Assembly: GCA_963833235.1 (NCBI GenBank)
Contig: CAWHXG010000006.1
Location: forward strand, 124,001 to 188,000
Reading direction: 5' to 3'
DNA from: CAWHXG01 sp963833235
GTDB lineage: Bacteria > Pseudomonadota > Alphaproteobacteria > Rhodobacterales > Rhodobacteraceae
Length of the DNA stretch: 64,000 bases
Under the pieces are notes generated by a model. The model was given only the letters and a program-made list of their open reading frames with translations. It did no database searches and was not told the origin of the DNA. Shown here in pieces: positions 26,110-35,587 of this stretch; position 1 is the first letter of the stretch, and each line of letters begins with the position of its first letter. A program made the position numbers and the translations under genes.

Positions 26110-27224
26110 GCGGGGCAGGAGACGGAGCGGGGCCGGGACGCGGTCCCGGGCAGGGACCTGCCACGGAGCCGGGACAGGGGCCGGAACAGGGGCCAGTGCC
26201 TGACCGAGGAACGGGTCAGGAACCGGGATCGGAGCTGGAACGAGGAACGGAGCCGAGACGGGGCCAAGTACCGGGCCAAGCACCGGAGCAGGAACCGGGG
26301 CAGGAACCGGCACCAGGATCGGGGCGGGGGTCCGAACGTGGAGCGAGCCCCGACCAACGACCGGCGCCGGGTCGTGACTTTCCCGACACGCCCGGTGCGG
26401 CGGCCGCGGCGCCGGCGCCGCCGACGGACCCCGCGCAGCTTGCGGCCGAGGCCCGCTGGGGCGATCTGGGCGTGCGGCTGGCCACCGGCGCCGGGCTGAC
26501 GCTGACGGGGCTTGGCGCGATCTGGATCGGCGGCTGGCTGTTCGTGGGCTTCGTCGCGCTCTGCGTGGCGGTCACCGTCTGGGAGGTCAGCCGGATGACG
26601 CTGGCGCAGGCGCCGATCCTCGTGGCGGGCACTGCGGGCGGGTGCTTTCTGCTCGTGGCGGCCCTGCCCCCCGGCTGGGGCCTGCCGCTTCTGATGCTGC
26701 CGGTCCTGGTGTCGCTGGGGCGGATCGGCCGGGCGCGGCTGGCGCATGCGGTCTTCGTGGCGCTGATCGTTCTGGCCGGCTACGGCCTTGTGCACCTGCG
26801 GCAGGATTTCGGCACGCTCTGGCTGATCTGGCTGGTGATGGTCGTGGCCCTCACGGACGTCTTCGGCTACTTCGCCGGGCGGCTGATCGGGGGGCCGAAG
26901 TTCTGGCCGCGGGTGAGCCCCAAGAAGACGTGGTCGGGCACCGTCGCGGGCTGGATCGCCTCGGGCGTCTTCGGGGCGGGCCTGGTGCTGGCCGGGGTGG
27001 CCGCGCCGCCGATCGTCGCCATCAGCGTGGCGATCAGCATGGCCTCGCAATTCGGCGACATCGCGGAAAGCGCGCTGAAGCGCCGGGTGGGGGTCAAGGA
27101 CAGCTCCAGCCTGCTGCCGGGCCATGGCGGCTTCTTCGACCGGTTCGACGGGGTGCTGGGCGCGGCGGTGTTCCTGCTGCTCGTGGAGCGGATGGTCGAC
27201 TTCCCGCCGCTGCCCGGGCTCTGA
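26106..27224 (+). CDS. cdsA: Phosphatidate cytidylyltransferase with long low-complexity N-terminal extension
   Basis: 372 residues from a GTG overlapping the uppS stop; CdsA is usually about 265-285. Residues 1-115 are Gly/Pro/Glu/Gln-rich (PGQGPATEPGQGPEQGP and similar), encoded by degenerate hexanucleotide repeats. The enzyme proper starts at about ARWGDLGVRL, followed by several membrane spans and the C-terminal signature SPKKTWSG...MASQFGDIAESALKRRVGVKDSS and LLPGHGGFFDRFDG. It makes CDP-diacylglycerol in the inner membrane. No alternative ATG exists near the conserved part, so the extension is either translated or a nearer GTG is used. Confidence 0.9.
   Translation: MSGAGDGAGPGRGPGQGPATEPGQGPEQGPVPDRGTGQEPGSELERGTEPRRGQVPGQAPEQEPGQEPAPGSGRGSERGASPDQRPAPGRDFPDTPGAAAAAPAPPTDPAQLAAEARWGDLGVRLATGAGLTLTGLGAIWIGGWLFVGFVALCVAVTVWEVSRMTLAQAPILVAGTAGGCFLLVAALPPGWGLPLLMLPVLVSLGRIGRARLAHAVFVALIVLAGYGLVHLRQDFGTLWLIWLVMVVALTDVFGYFAGRLIGGPKFWPRVSPKKTWSGTVAGWIASGVFGAGLVLAGVAAPPIVAISVAISMASQFGDIAESALKRRVGVKDSSSLLPGHGGFFDRFDGVLGAAVFLLLVERMVDFPPLPGL
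26110..26345 (+). repeat. Degenerate hexanucleotide (GGRRCN-like) repeat tract at the start of cdsA
   Basis: The stretch repeats short units such as GGAACC, GGGCAG, GGGCCG and GGAACG many times without strict phase, in frame with cdsA. It looks like a slipped-strand expansion rather than conserved coding sequence. Confidence 0.75.
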
Positions 27225-27233
27225 GGCTTCCCC

Positions 27234-28406
27234 TTGCGCGCGGTCACGATCCTTGGCTCCACAGGCTCCATCGGGTGCCAGACGGTCGAGCTGATCGCCG
27301 CGGCGCCGGAGCGGTTCCGCACGGTCGCGCTGACCGGCGGGCGCAACGTCGCGCTGCTGGCCGAGCAGGCGCGGGCGCTGCGGGCGGAGCTGGCGGTGAC
27401 CGCCGAGCCGGGGCTGCTGGGCGCGCTGCGTGCGCGGCTGCAGGGCAGCGGCGTCGAAGCGGCTGCGGGAGCGGAGGCGATCTGCGACGCGGCGCGGCGC
27501 CCGGCGGACTGGGTCATGTCGGCCATCGTGGGCGCGGCGGGGCTGCCGCCGGGGCTAGCGGCGCTGGAGCAGGGCACGACCCTGGCGCTGGCCAACAAGG
27601 AAAGCCTCGTTTGCGCGGGCCCGCTGATGATGGCCAGCGCGGCGCGGCACGGCGCGCGCATCCTGCCCGTGGACAGCGAGCATTCCGCGGTGTTCCAGGC
27701 GCTCGCCGGCGAAGACATCGCGGCGGTGGAACGGGTGGTGATCACCGCCTCGGGCGGCGCGTTCCGCGACTGGCCGCTGGAGCGGCTGGCCGCCGCCACG
27801 CCCGCCGAGGCCGCGACGCATCCCAACTGGGACATGGGCGCGCGGATCACCATCGACAGCGCCTCGATGTTCAACAAGGCGATGGAGCTGATCGAGACCC
27901 ACGAGTTCTTCGGCGTGGCCCCGTCGCGGATCGAGGCGGTGGTGCATCCCGAGAGCCTGATCCATGCGCTGGTGGGGTTCCGCGACGGGGCGTTGATGGC
28001 GCATCTCGGCCCGCCCGACATGCGCCACGCGATCGGCTACGCCCTGAACTGGCCGCAGCGGGCGGCCCTGCCGGTGGCGCGGCTGGATCTGGGCGCCATC
28101 GGCAGCCTGACGTTCCGGGCGCCCTGCGAGCGGCGCTGGCCGGCGTTGCGGCTGGCGCGCGAGGTGATGGAGGCGGGCGGGCTGACGGGGGCCGTCTTCA
28201 ACGCCGCCAAGGAGCGCGGGCTGGATCATTTCATCGCCGGGCGCATCGGTTTCACCGCGATGGCCGATCTGGTGGCGCGGGTGCTGGAGCGGATGGCGGG
28301 CGACGCCGCGGTCGCGGCATCCTGTTCCCTTGATAACGTGCGCGCCGTGGACCAGATGGCACGGGACATGGCCGATGGTCTGGCGCTGGCGCCGGCCCGG
28401 GCCTGA
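27234..28406 (+). CDS. dxr: 1-deoxy-D-xylulose 5-phosphate reductoisomerase
   Basis: 390 residues from a TTG start, chosen because the conserved N-terminus (RAVTILGSTGSIGCQTVELI) begins right there and TGAGG precedes it. Dxr rearranges and reduces DXP to MEP using NADPH, the first committed step of the non-mevalonate isoprenoid route that supplies uppS. The metal and substrate residues lie in PVDSEHSAVFQAL, TASGGAFRDWP, HPNWDMGARITIDSASMFNKAMELIETHEFFG and HPESLIHALV. It is sandwiched in the cdsA-dxr-rseP order typical of Proteobacteria. Confidence 0.97.
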   Translation: MRAVTILGSTGSIGCQTVELIAAAPERFRTVALTGGRNVALLAEQARALRAELAVTAEPGLLGALRARLQGSGVEAAAGAEAICDAARRPADWVMSAIVGAAGLPPGLAALEQGTTLALANKESLVCAGPLMMASAARHGARILPVDSEHSAVFQALAGEDIAAVERVVITASGGAFRDWPLERLAAATPAEAATHPNWDMGARITIDSASMFNKAMELIETHEFFGVAPSRIEAVVHPESLIHALVGFRDGALMAHLGPPDMRHAIGYALNWPQRAALPVARLDLGAIGSLTFRAPCERRWPALRLAREVMEAGGLTGAVFNAAKERGLDHFIAGRIGFTAMADLVARVLERMAGDAAVAASCSLDNVRAVDQMARDMADGLALAPARA

Positions 28407-28437
28407 GCGCAACCTCGCAGCGGAGAACCCCCCTCAC

Positions 28438-29778
28438 GTGGACCTCATCGGCCTCATCCCGTCCTTCGGCGGCCTGATCTACACGCTGGCGGCCTTCGTC
28501 GTCGCCCTGTCGGTGATCGTGGCGGTGCACGAATACGGCCATTACATCGTGGGGCGCTGGTGCGGCATCCATGCGGAGGTGTTCAGCCTGGGCTTCGGGC
28601 CGCGGCTGCTGCAGCGGCGCGACAGGCGGGGCACGCTCTGGCAGGTGGCGCTGTTGCCGCTGGGCGGCTACGTCAAGTTCCTCGGCGACGCGGACGCCGC
28701 CTCGGCCACGCCCGATGCCGGTGCCGTGGCCGGCATGGATGCGGCGACGCGGCGGCGGACGATGGCGGGCGCACCGCTCTGGGCGCGGGCGGCGACGGTG
28801 GCGGCGGGGCCGCTCTTCAACTTCGCGTTGTCCATCGCGGTCTTCGCCGGCATCGTCATGGCGCAGGGCCAGGCGCGCGCGCCACTGACCATCGACAGCC
28901 TCAAGCCGATGCCGGGCGATGTGCAGGAGCTGCGCCCGGGCGACACGCTGCTGGCGATCCACGGCCGCGAGGTGCCCGATTTCGAGCGGTTCGACGCCTT
29001 TGTGGCGGAGCTGCCGCGCGCCCCGGTGCTGGATTATACCGTGCTGCGCGACGGGGCGGAGCAACAGGTGCGCGGGCCCTTCCCCTATCCGCCGGTGGTC
29101 TCGGGCGTCTCGCCGCAATCGGCGGCGATGGACGCGGGGCTTGCAGAGGGCGACGTGATCCTGGCCGTCGAGGGCACACGGATCTCGACCTTCGAGGACC
29201 TGCGTAGCGCTGTGGCGGTGGGCGAGGGCGCCGCGCTCGATCTGGGCATCTGGCGCGACGGCGAGGCCTTCGACGTGACCCTGACGCCGCGCGCCACGGA
29301 CATGCCGGCCGAGGGCGGCGGCTTCGAGACCCGCTATCTGATCGGGGTGACGGGCGGGCTGTTCTTCCAGCCGGTCACCGAAAGCCCCGGGCCGCTGCGG
29401 GCGCTCGGCTACGGCGTGACCCAGACGGCGTTCATCGTGGAGCAGAGCCTTTCGGGCCTCTGGCACATGATCACCGGCGCCATCAGCAGCTGCAACCTGC
29501 GCGGTCCGATCGGCATCGCCGAGACCTCGGGCGCGGCGGCGAGCCAGGGGGTCACCAGCTTCATCTGGTTCATCGCGGTGCTCTCGACGGCGGTGGGCCT
29601 GCTGAACCTCTTTCCCATCCCGGTGCTGGACGGCGGGCATCTGGTGTTCCACGCCTACGAGGGCATCGCCGGGCGGCCGCCAAGCGACCGGGCGCTGCGG
29701 GTGCTGATGGCCGGCGGCCTGGCGCTGATCCTGACGCTGATGGTGTTTGCGCTGACGAACGACCTGTTCTGTCCCTGA
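28438..29778 (+). CDS. rseP: Site-2 intramembrane metalloprotease RseP
   Basis: 446 residues from a GTG at 28438, the only start near the first span. The zinc site HEYGH lies in the first membrane helix (LSVIVAVHEYGHYIVG), and the second catalytic motif NLFPIPVLDGGHLVFH lies near the C-terminus. Two PDZ-like regions are seen in between (VSPQSAAMDAGLAEGDVILAVEG for the second). Such proteases release membrane-tethered anti-sigma factors after a first cut and clear signal peptide remnants; a target regulator is not in the window. Next gene is bamA, the common partner in this cluster. Confidence 0.95.
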   Translation: MDLIGLIPSFGGLIYTLAAFVVALSVIVAVHEYGHYIVGRWCGIHAEVFSLGFGPRLLQRRDRRGTLWQVALLPLGGYVKFLGDADAASATPDAGAVAGMDAATRRRTMAGAPLWARAATVAAGPLFNFALSIAVFAGIVMAQGQARAPLTIDSLKPMPGDVQELRPGDTLLAIHGREVPDFERFDAFVAELPRAPVLDYTVLRDGAEQQVRGPFPYPPVVSGVSPQSAAMDAGLAEGDVILAVEGTRISTFEDLRSAVAVGEGAALDLGIWRDGEAFDVTLTPRATDMPAEGGGFETRYLIGVTGGLFFQPVTESPGPLRALGYGVTQTAFIVEQSLSGLWHMITGAISSCNLRGPIGIAETSGAAASQGVTSFIWFIAVLSTAVGLLNLFPIPVLDGGHLVFHAYEGIAGRPPSDRALRVLMAGGLALILTLMVFALTNDLFCP

Positions 29779-29938
29779 TCGGCCCGACCCTGACCTTTCG
29801 GTGACCCCGATGGCCCGGCGCCCCGAAAGCCGCACCCGCCGGTCTTTCCGCCCTGGCGCGCCTCGCGCGTTTTGACATCGCGCTGCCAAGCGATTAACCC
29901 GATTGACAACAAAACGGGCGCGGGCAGGGGACGGACGG

Positions 29939-32320
29939 ATGACGGGTGAACTTGGGCGGGTCACTCCGCGATCCTTGGGCGACGGGCCATGCCGGGCCGC
30001 GCGCCGCGCCGCGGTGCCGCTTCTGGCCCTTGGCCTCGCGGTGGCCATGCCGGTCGCCGGGCCCTCGCCCGCTCTTGCGCAATCGCTGCCTTCGGCGTTC
30101 TCGGGCGTCACGGTGGAGGGCAACCAACGCATCGATACCGCGACCATCCTGACCTATGCGGGGCTGAACACCGGCGCCGCCATCACCCCCGGCCAGGTCA
30201 ACGCGGCGCTGCAGCGCATCACGGAATCAGGCCTTTTCGAGAGCGCCACGATCGACGTGCGGGGATCGCGGCTGGTGATCGTGGTCGAGGAATATCCCAC
30301 GATCAACGCGATCAGCATCGAGGGCAACCGGCGTCTGAACGACGAGCAGCTGGCCGCCCTGGTCAGTTCGCAGCCGCGCCGGGTCTATTCGCCCACCACC
30401 GCCGAGGCCGACGCGCAGGCCATCGCGGACGCCTACGCTGAGGGCGGGCGGCTGGCCGCCACCGTCACCCCGCAGATCATCCCACGCAGCCAGAACCGGG
30501 TCGACCTGGTCTTCGAGATCACCGAGGGCGGGGTGATCGAGGTGGAGCGGATCGGCTTCGTCGGCAACCGCAGCTTCTCGGACCGCCGGCTGCGGCAGGT
30601 CCTTGTCACCACCCAGGCCGGCGTCTTCCGCCAGCTCATCCAGTCCGACACGTTCATCCAGGACCGCATCGCCTTCGACCGCCGGGTTCTGACCGACTTC
30701 TACCGCTCGCGCGGCTTCATCGATTTCAACATCCTCTCGGTCACGCCGGAATTCTCGCGCGAGCGCAACGCGTTCTTCCTGACCTTCAACATGCAGGAGG
30801 GCCAGCGGTACAGCTTTGCGCGGGTCGATGCGGTCTCGGAGATACCGGGGCTGGACGTGGCACCCTATGCGGCCGCGGTGCGGGTGCAGCCCGGGCAGCT
30901 TTACTCGCCGCAGCGGATCGACGACACCGTCGCGCGGATCGAACGCCAGGCCATCCGGGACGGGCGCGATTTCGTGGCCGCCGAGCCGCGGATCACCCGC
31001 AACCCCGCGAGCCAGACCCTGAACGTGACCTTCGCGCTTGTCCGCGCGCCGCGCATCTTCGTGGAGCGGATCGACATCGAGGGCAACGCGACCACGCTTG
31101 ACCGGGTGATCCGCCGGCAGTTCGACATCGTCGAGGGCGATCCGTTCAACCCCCGCGAGATCCGCGAGAGCGCCGAGCGCATCCGCGCGCTTGGCTTCTT
31201 CACCACCGCCGAGGTCAATGCCCGCGAGGGCACCGCCTCCGACAGGGTGATCGTGGACGTTGACGTTGAAGAACAGCCCACCGGCTCGCTGTCCTTCGGG
31301 CTGAACTACTCCATCGGCGATGGCCCCGGCGCGGCAGTGGGCATCTCGGAGCGCAACTTCCTGGGCCGCGGGCAGCTCTTGAACTTCTCGGTGGGCGCGG
31401 GCGTCGACAATGCCGACACCGTGCTGACCTTCTCGGACCCGGCGCTGCTGGGGCGCGACCTGCGCGGCACGGTCGACCTCTACTACCGCGTGACCAACAA
31501 CTTCAGCGCCGATTTCGACACCCGCCAGATCGGATTCGAACCCTCCATCTCGTTCCCGGTCAGCGAGTTCGGCTCGCTCGAGCTGCGCTACCGGCTGTCG
31601 GAGGACGAGGTGCGCGACGTCGAAACGGGGGACGAAGACGACCCGGACGACAACGGATCCTCCGCGATCATCCAGCGGGAGGAAGGATCGAAGCTGACGA
31701 GCGCTGTGGGCTACACCTACAGCTTCGACACGCGCCGTCGCGGGCTGGACCCGAATTCCGGCGTGCGCCTCGAATTCGGCCAGGATTTCGGCAGGCTGGG
31801 CGGGGATACCGAGTTCATCCGCACCCTCGCGGTGATCACCGCCGAGACCAAGGTGATGAACGAGGAGATCGGCCTGAGCGTGGAGCTGCAGGGCGGGGCG
31901 CTGAACTTCTTCAGCGGCGAGAGCCGGGTGATCGACCGCTTCCGCGGCGGCGGGCGGGTGCGCGGCTTCTCGCGCAACGGCATCGGGCCGCGCGACCTGA
32001 CCGCCACCAACGAGGACGCGTTGGGCGGCAACTACGCCGCGTCGTTCTCGGTGGAGGCCGACTTCCCGCTGGGGCTGCCGCAGGAATACGGGATCCGCGG
32101 CGGGGTGTTCTTCGATGCCGGCTCGATCTGGGGGCTGGACGACACCGCCGGCACCGACGGCGAGGTGGACGACGATGCGATCCTGCGGGCGGCCATCGGC
32201 GCGTCCATCTTCTGGGCGACCCCCATCGGGCCATTGCGGTTCGATTTCACCCGGGCGCTGCAGAAAGAGGATTACGACGACGAGCGGACCTTCGATCTTT
32301 CGGTCTCGACCCGGTTCTGA
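29939..32320 (+). CDS. bamA: Outer membrane protein assembly factor BamA
   Basis: 793 residues from the ATG at 29939 (GGACGG before it); a TTG further up gives a longer, less likely form. A long N-region and hydrophobic VPLLALGLAVAMPVAGPSPALAQ form the signal peptide. Five POTRA-like repeats follow, each with VEGNQRI/IEGNRRL/FVGNRSF type G-N motifs, and the C-terminal beta barrel carries the VRGFSRNGIGPRD loop and ends in an aromatic residue (LSVSTRF), the outer-membrane sorting signal. It folds barrel proteins into the outer membrane with BamE and others. It precedes the Skp-like chaperone gene. Confidence 0.97.
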   Translation: MTGELGRVTPRSLGDGPCRAARRAAVPLLALGLAVAMPVAGPSPALAQSLPSAFSGVTVEGNQRIDTATILTYAGLNTGAAITPGQVNAALQRITESGLFESATIDVRGSRLVIVVEEYPTINAISIEGNRRLNDEQLAALVSSQPRRVYSPTTAEADAQAIADAYAEGGRLAATVTPQIIPRSQNRVDLVFEITEGGVIEVERIGFVGNRSFSDRRLRQVLVTTQAGVFRQLIQSDTFIQDRIAFDRRVLTDFYRSRGFIDFNILSVTPEFSRERNAFFLTFNMQEGQRYSFARVDAVSEIPGLDVAPYAAAVRVQPGQLYSPQRIDDTVARIERQAIRDGRDFVAAEPRITRNPASQTLNVTFALVRAPRIFVERIDIEGNATTLDRVIRRQFDIVEGDPFNPREIRESAERIRALGFFTTAEVNAREGTASDRVIVDVDVEEQPTGSLSFGLNYSIGDGPGAAVGISERNFLGRGQLLNFSVGAGVDNADTVLTFSDPALLGRDLRGTVDLYYRVTNNFSADFDTRQIGFEPSISFPVSEFGSLELRYRLSEDEVRDVETGDEDDPDDNGSSAIIQREEGSKLTSAVGYTYSFDTRRRGLDPNSGVRLEFGQDFGRLGGDTEFIRTLAVITAETKVMNEEIGLSVELQGGALNFFSGESRVIDRFRGGGRVRGFSRNGIGPRDLTATNEDALGGNYAASFSVEADFPLGLPQEYGIRGGVFFDAGSIWGLDDTAGTDGEVDDDAILRAAIGASIFWATPIGPLRFDFTRALQKEDYDDERTFDLSVSTRF

Positions 32321-32327
32321 GCCGGGA

Positions 32328-33353
32328 ATGAGGTTGCCGCGGGCAGCCGGGGGCGGGGCGGCGGCGTTCCGGCGGCGCGCCCTCGGGGCGGCGCTTCGGC
32401 GGTTCGGCGTTCGCGGGGCGGAAATCTTCAGGCTGCGCCGCCGGTGGGGGATGGCGGTTCGGGCCGCTGCCCTCCCGGCGGCTCTGCTGGCCGCATCCGG
32501 GGCGGTGGCGCAGGAGGCCGGCGCGCCGCTTCCGCAGGGTCCGATCGCGGGTGGCCTGACCGAGTTCACGGTGCCGAGCCCGGTGCTTGTTCTGGATCAG
32601 GAGGCGCTTTTTGCGGGGTCCGCCTTCGGGCGGCGGGTTCAGGGGGAGCTGGAGGCCGAGAGCGCGGCGCTGACGGCGGAGAACCGGCAGATCGAGGCGG
32701 ACCTGATGAAGGAGGAGCAGGCGTTGACCGTGCAGCGCGGCAGCCTTCCGCCCGAGGACTTCGTGGCGCTGGCGCGCAGCTTCGACGGCAAGGTGCAGCG
32801 GATCCGCGCCGAGCAGGACGGCAAGGCGCGCGAGCTTCAGGCGCGCGTGGACGCGGAGCGCCAGAGGTTCCTTTCGCAGGTGGCGCCGCTCTTGGCAGAG
32901 CTGGTGCGGGCGCGGGGGGCCGTGGCCATCATCGACCGCAAGGCGATCCTGCTGGCCTTCGACGGGATCGACATCACCGAGGCCGCGATAGAGGCGGTCG
33001 ACACGCGGCTTGGCAGCGGCGCCGGGCAGGCGCCCCCGGGCCTCCCGGCCGCGACCGGGACCGACCCGGCGGCGGAGGACGCGCCCCGCAACGTGCCCGC
33101 CGCCCCGGGCGATGCCGGCAGCACGCCGGCCGCCGGGGCCGCCGCCTCGCCCGGGGACGACGCTCCGCCCGAGGGCGCCTCTGCGTCCGGGGACGATGCT
33201 CTGTCCGAGGGCGACCCCGCGTCCGAAGCCGCCGCCCCGCCCGAGGCCGCTGCACCGGCCGGGGAGGGCGCCGATCCGGGCGTGCGACGGACCGGTCCTT
33301 CCGCGCCCGGGGCCACCGGCGGAGTAGCGTCCCCGGCGCCTTCTACCCGCTGA
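32328..33353 (+). CDS. OmpH/Skp-family periplasmic chaperone with long Ala/Pro/Asp tail
   Basis: 341 residues from the ATG at 32328; an ATG at 32451 giving a cleaner signal peptide (MAVRAAALPAALLAASGAVAQ) may be the true start. The middle part starts PVLVLDQEALFAGSAFGRRVQ and continues as a long coiled coil (about residues 105-190), as in Skp, whose arms hold unfolded outer-membrane proteins. The last 110 residues are low-complexity Ala, Pro, Gly, Asp and Glu, absent from E. coli Skp, which is about 160 residues. Position between bamA and fabZ supports the role. Confidence 0.88.
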   Translation: MRLPRAAGGGAAAFRRRALGAALRRFGVRGAEIFRLRRRWGMAVRAAALPAALLAASGAVAQEAGAPLPQGPIAGGLTEFTVPSPVLVLDQEALFAGSAFGRRVQGELEAESAALTAENRQIEADLMKEEQALTVQRGSLPPEDFVALARSFDGKVQRIRAEQDGKARELQARVDAERQRFLSQVAPLLAELVRARGAVAIIDRKAILLAFDGIDITEAAIEAVDTRLGSGAGQAPPGLPAATGTDPAAEDAPRNVPAAPGDAGSTPAAGAAASPGDDAPPEGASASGDDALSEGDPASEAAAPPEAAAPAGEGADPGVRRTGPSAPGATGGVASPAPSTR

Positions 33354-33448
33354 GGCGACGGCTTGTTCCCCCAGGCGTCAATTGCTAGGTCTGAGCCTGG
33401 CCCGGAATGGCCCAGCCCTCCCCCGTCGCCCTCACGAGAAGCCAGCCC

Positions 33449-33949
33449 ATGACAGACGCGCCCCCGCCAGACGCCGCCCCAGACGCCCCTCCGGCCGACT
33501 TCCCGAAGGCGGCCGATATCGGCCTCATCCAGCGACTGATCCCGCACCGCTATCCGTTCCTTCTGGTCGACCGGGTGGAGCGGATGATCGCCTCGAAAAG
33601 CGCCGTGGGCATCAAGCTGTGCAGCATGAACGAGCCGCAGTTCCAGGGGCATTTTCCGGGGCAGCCGGTGATGCCCGGCGTGCTGATCGTGGAGGCGATG
33701 GCGCAGACGGCCTCGGTGCTGGTCAGCGCGTCGCTGAAGCTGGCCGATACCGGCGCGCTGGTCTATTTCATGGGGATCGACAAGTGCCGCTTCCGCCGCA
33801 AGGTCGGCCCGGGCGACGTGCTGGAATTGCATGTCGAGGCGCTGCGCGGCGGCGGCAAGGTGTGGAAGTTCGCGGGCCGCGGCATGGTGGGCGGCGAGAT
33901 GGCCGCCGAGTGCGAGTTCATGGCGATGATCGACCGGCAGGGCGGCTGA
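33449..33949 (+). CDS. fabZ: 3-hydroxyacyl-ACP dehydratase FabZ
   Basis: 166 residues from the ATG at 33449, with GAGAAG upstream; an upstream ATG at 33407 would add 14 residues. FabZ removes water from 3-hydroxyacyl-ACP in fatty acid elongation, and its hydroxymyristoyl-type substrates are shared with lipid A synthesis. Hot-dog fold marks are LIPHRYPFLLVDRVE with the catalytic His and FPGQPVMPGVLIVEAMAQ with the catalytic Glu. It is followed four bases later by lpxA, which uses the same acyl-ACP pool. Confidence 0.97.
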   Translation: MTDAPPPDAAPDAPPADFPKAADIGLIQRLIPHRYPFLLVDRVERMIASKSAVGIKLCSMNEPQFQGHFPGQPVMPGVLIVEAMAQTASVLVSASLKLADTGALVYFMGIDKCRFRRKVGPGDVLELHVEALRGGGKVWKFAGRGMVGGEMAAECEFMAMIDRQGG

Positions 33950-33953
33950 GGCG

Positions 33954-34751
33954 ATGCCCGCCGGCGCGGCCGCGCAGATCCACCCTTCTGCCGTCGTGGA
34001 GCCGGGCGCGACGATCGGCGCGCGCGCCGTGGTCGGCCCGTTCAGCCTGATCGGCGCGCAGGTGCGCCTTGGCCCCGGCGTGATCGTCAAGAGCCATGCG
34101 GTGGTGACCGGGATCACCGAGATCGGCGAAGACACGGTGATCTTCCCAGGCGCCGTGATCGGCGAGATCCCGCAGGACCTGAAGTTCCGCGGCGAGGCCA
34201 CGCGGCTGGTCGTGGGCGCGCGCAACCGCATCCGCGAGGGCGTGACCATGAACACCGGCACCGAGGGCGGCGGCGGCGTGACCCGGGTGGGCGACGATTG
34301 CCTTTTCATGACCGGCGCCCATGTGGGCCACGACGTGACCGTGGGCGACAGGGTGATCCTGGCCAACCAGGCGGCGCTGGCGGGGCATTGCCAGATCGGC
34401 GACGACGTGATCATCGGCGGGCTTTCCGGCATTCATCAATGGGTGCGTATCGGGCGCGGCGCCATCATCGGCGCTGTGACTATGGTGACCAACGACGTGA
34501 TCCCCCACGGGCTGGTGCAGGCGCCGCGCGGCCGGCTCGACGGGCTGAACCTCGTGGGGCTGAAGCGGCGCGGCGTGGCGCGGGCGGACATCACCGCGCT
34601 GCGCGCCGCCTACCAGATGCTGGCCCAAGGCGAGGGCGCCTTCCATGCCCGGGCCAGCCGGATGGGGGAGGAGTTCGACAGCGACTACGTGCGCGAGATC
34701 GCCGAGTTCATCCTGGCCCGCAGCGACCGACATTTCCTGACGCCCTCCTGA
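33954..34751 (+). CDS. lpxA: UDP-N-acetylglucosamine O-acyltransferase
   Basis: 265 residues. LpxA attaches 3-hydroxyacyl chains to UDP-GlcNAc, the first step of lipid A. The left-handed beta helix is visible as hexapeptide repeats (IHPSAVVEPGATIGARAVVGPFSLIGAQVRLGPG), with the catalytic His in GAHVGHDVTVGD and the GGLSGIHQWVRIG turn. The C-terminal helical domain contains LNLVGLKRRGVARADI. Its TGA overlaps the ATG of the next gene (TGATG), so translation is coupled within the lipid A block. Confidence 0.97.
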   Translation: MPAGAAAQIHPSAVVEPGATIGARAVVGPFSLIGAQVRLGPGVIVKSHAVVTGITEIGEDTVIFPGAVIGEIPQDLKFRGEATRLVVGARNRIREGVTMNTGTEGGGGVTRVGDDCLFMTGAHVGHDVTVGDRVILANQAALAGHCQIGDDVIIGGLSGIHQWVRIGRGAIIGAVTMVTNDVIPHGLVQAPRGRLDGLNLVGLKRRGVARADITALRAAYQMLAQGEGAFHARASRMGEEFDSDYVREIAEFILARSDRHFLTPS

Positions 34752-35587
34752 TGCCGCGCGGGGCCGTGGGCATCCTGGCCGGGCGGGGGGCGCTGCCACC
34801 CCTTTTGGCGCAGGCGCTGCGCCGGGCTGGGCGCGCCGTGGTCGTCGCCCATCCCGAGGGGCTGCAGATCGCCGCGCCGCAGGGATGCGAGCGGCTGGCC
34901 TACCGTGTCGAGAAGCTCGGCGCGCTCTTCCGGGGGCTGCGGGAGCGGGGCGTCGGCGAGGTGGTTCTGGCCGGCGGGATCGATCGGCCGAAGTTGCAGG
35001 TGAGCGCGTTCGATCTGAAGACGGCCGCGCTGGCGCCGCGCATCCTCGCGGCGCTGAAGGCCGGCGACGACGGGCTGCTGCGCGTGGTGCTGGCGATCTT
35101 CGAGGCGGAAGGCTTCGCGGTGCGCGCGGCGCAGGATCTGGCGCCCGAGCTTCTGCCGGCGGAGGGCGTGCCGACCGCCGCCCGCCCCTCGGCGCGCGAC
35201 CGGGAAGACGCGGCGCGCGCAGCGGCCATCGTGGCGGCGCTTTCGGCGGTCGACGTGGGGCAGGGGGCGGTGGTGGCGCAGGGTGTCGCGCTTGCGGTCG
35301 AGGCGGCGCCCGGCACCGATGCGATGCTGGCGCAGGTCGCGGCGATGGACCCGGCGCGGCGCCCGGCGCCCGACGCGGGCCGCGGCATCCTCTACAAGGC
35401 GCCGAAGCTGGGGCAGGACCGGCGGGTCGACCTGCCCGCCATCGGGCCGCAGACGTTCCAAGCCGCGGCAGAGGCGGGGCTGGCCGGCATCGTCGTGGCG
35501 GCCGGCGGCGTGATGCTGCTCGAGCCGGAGCGGGCGCTGCCGCTGGCCGACGCCGCCGGGCTCTTCCTCTGGGTGCGCCCTTCGTGA
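34751..35587 (+). CDS. lpxI: UDP-2,3-diacylglucosamine diphosphatase, LpxI type
   Basis: 278 residues. LpxI (once DUF1009) hydrolyses UDP-2,3-diacylglucosamine to lipid X, replacing LpxH in many Alphaproteobacteria. Family marks are GILAGRGALPPLLAQALRRAGR at the N-terminus, VGEVVLAGGIDRP, and the C-terminal catalytic region with GRGILYKAPKLGQDRRVDLPAIGPQT and AGIVVAAGGVMLLEP. The gene sits between lpxA and lpxB, coupled to both by overlapping start/stop codons, exactly where the missing step of the pathway is expected. Confidence 0.95.
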   Translation: MPRGAVGILAGRGALPPLLAQALRRAGRAVVVAHPEGLQIAAPQGCERLAYRVEKLGALFRGLRERGVGEVVLAGGIDRPKLQVSAFDLKTAALAPRILAALKAGDDGLLRVVLAIFEAEGFAVRAAQDLAPELLPAEGVPTAARPSARDREDAARAAAIVAALSAVDVGQGAVVAQGVALAVEAAPGTDAMLAQVAAMDPARRPAPDAGRGILYKAPKLGQDRRVDLPAIGPQTFQAAAEAGLAGIVVAAGGVMLLEPERALPLADAAGLFLWVRPS

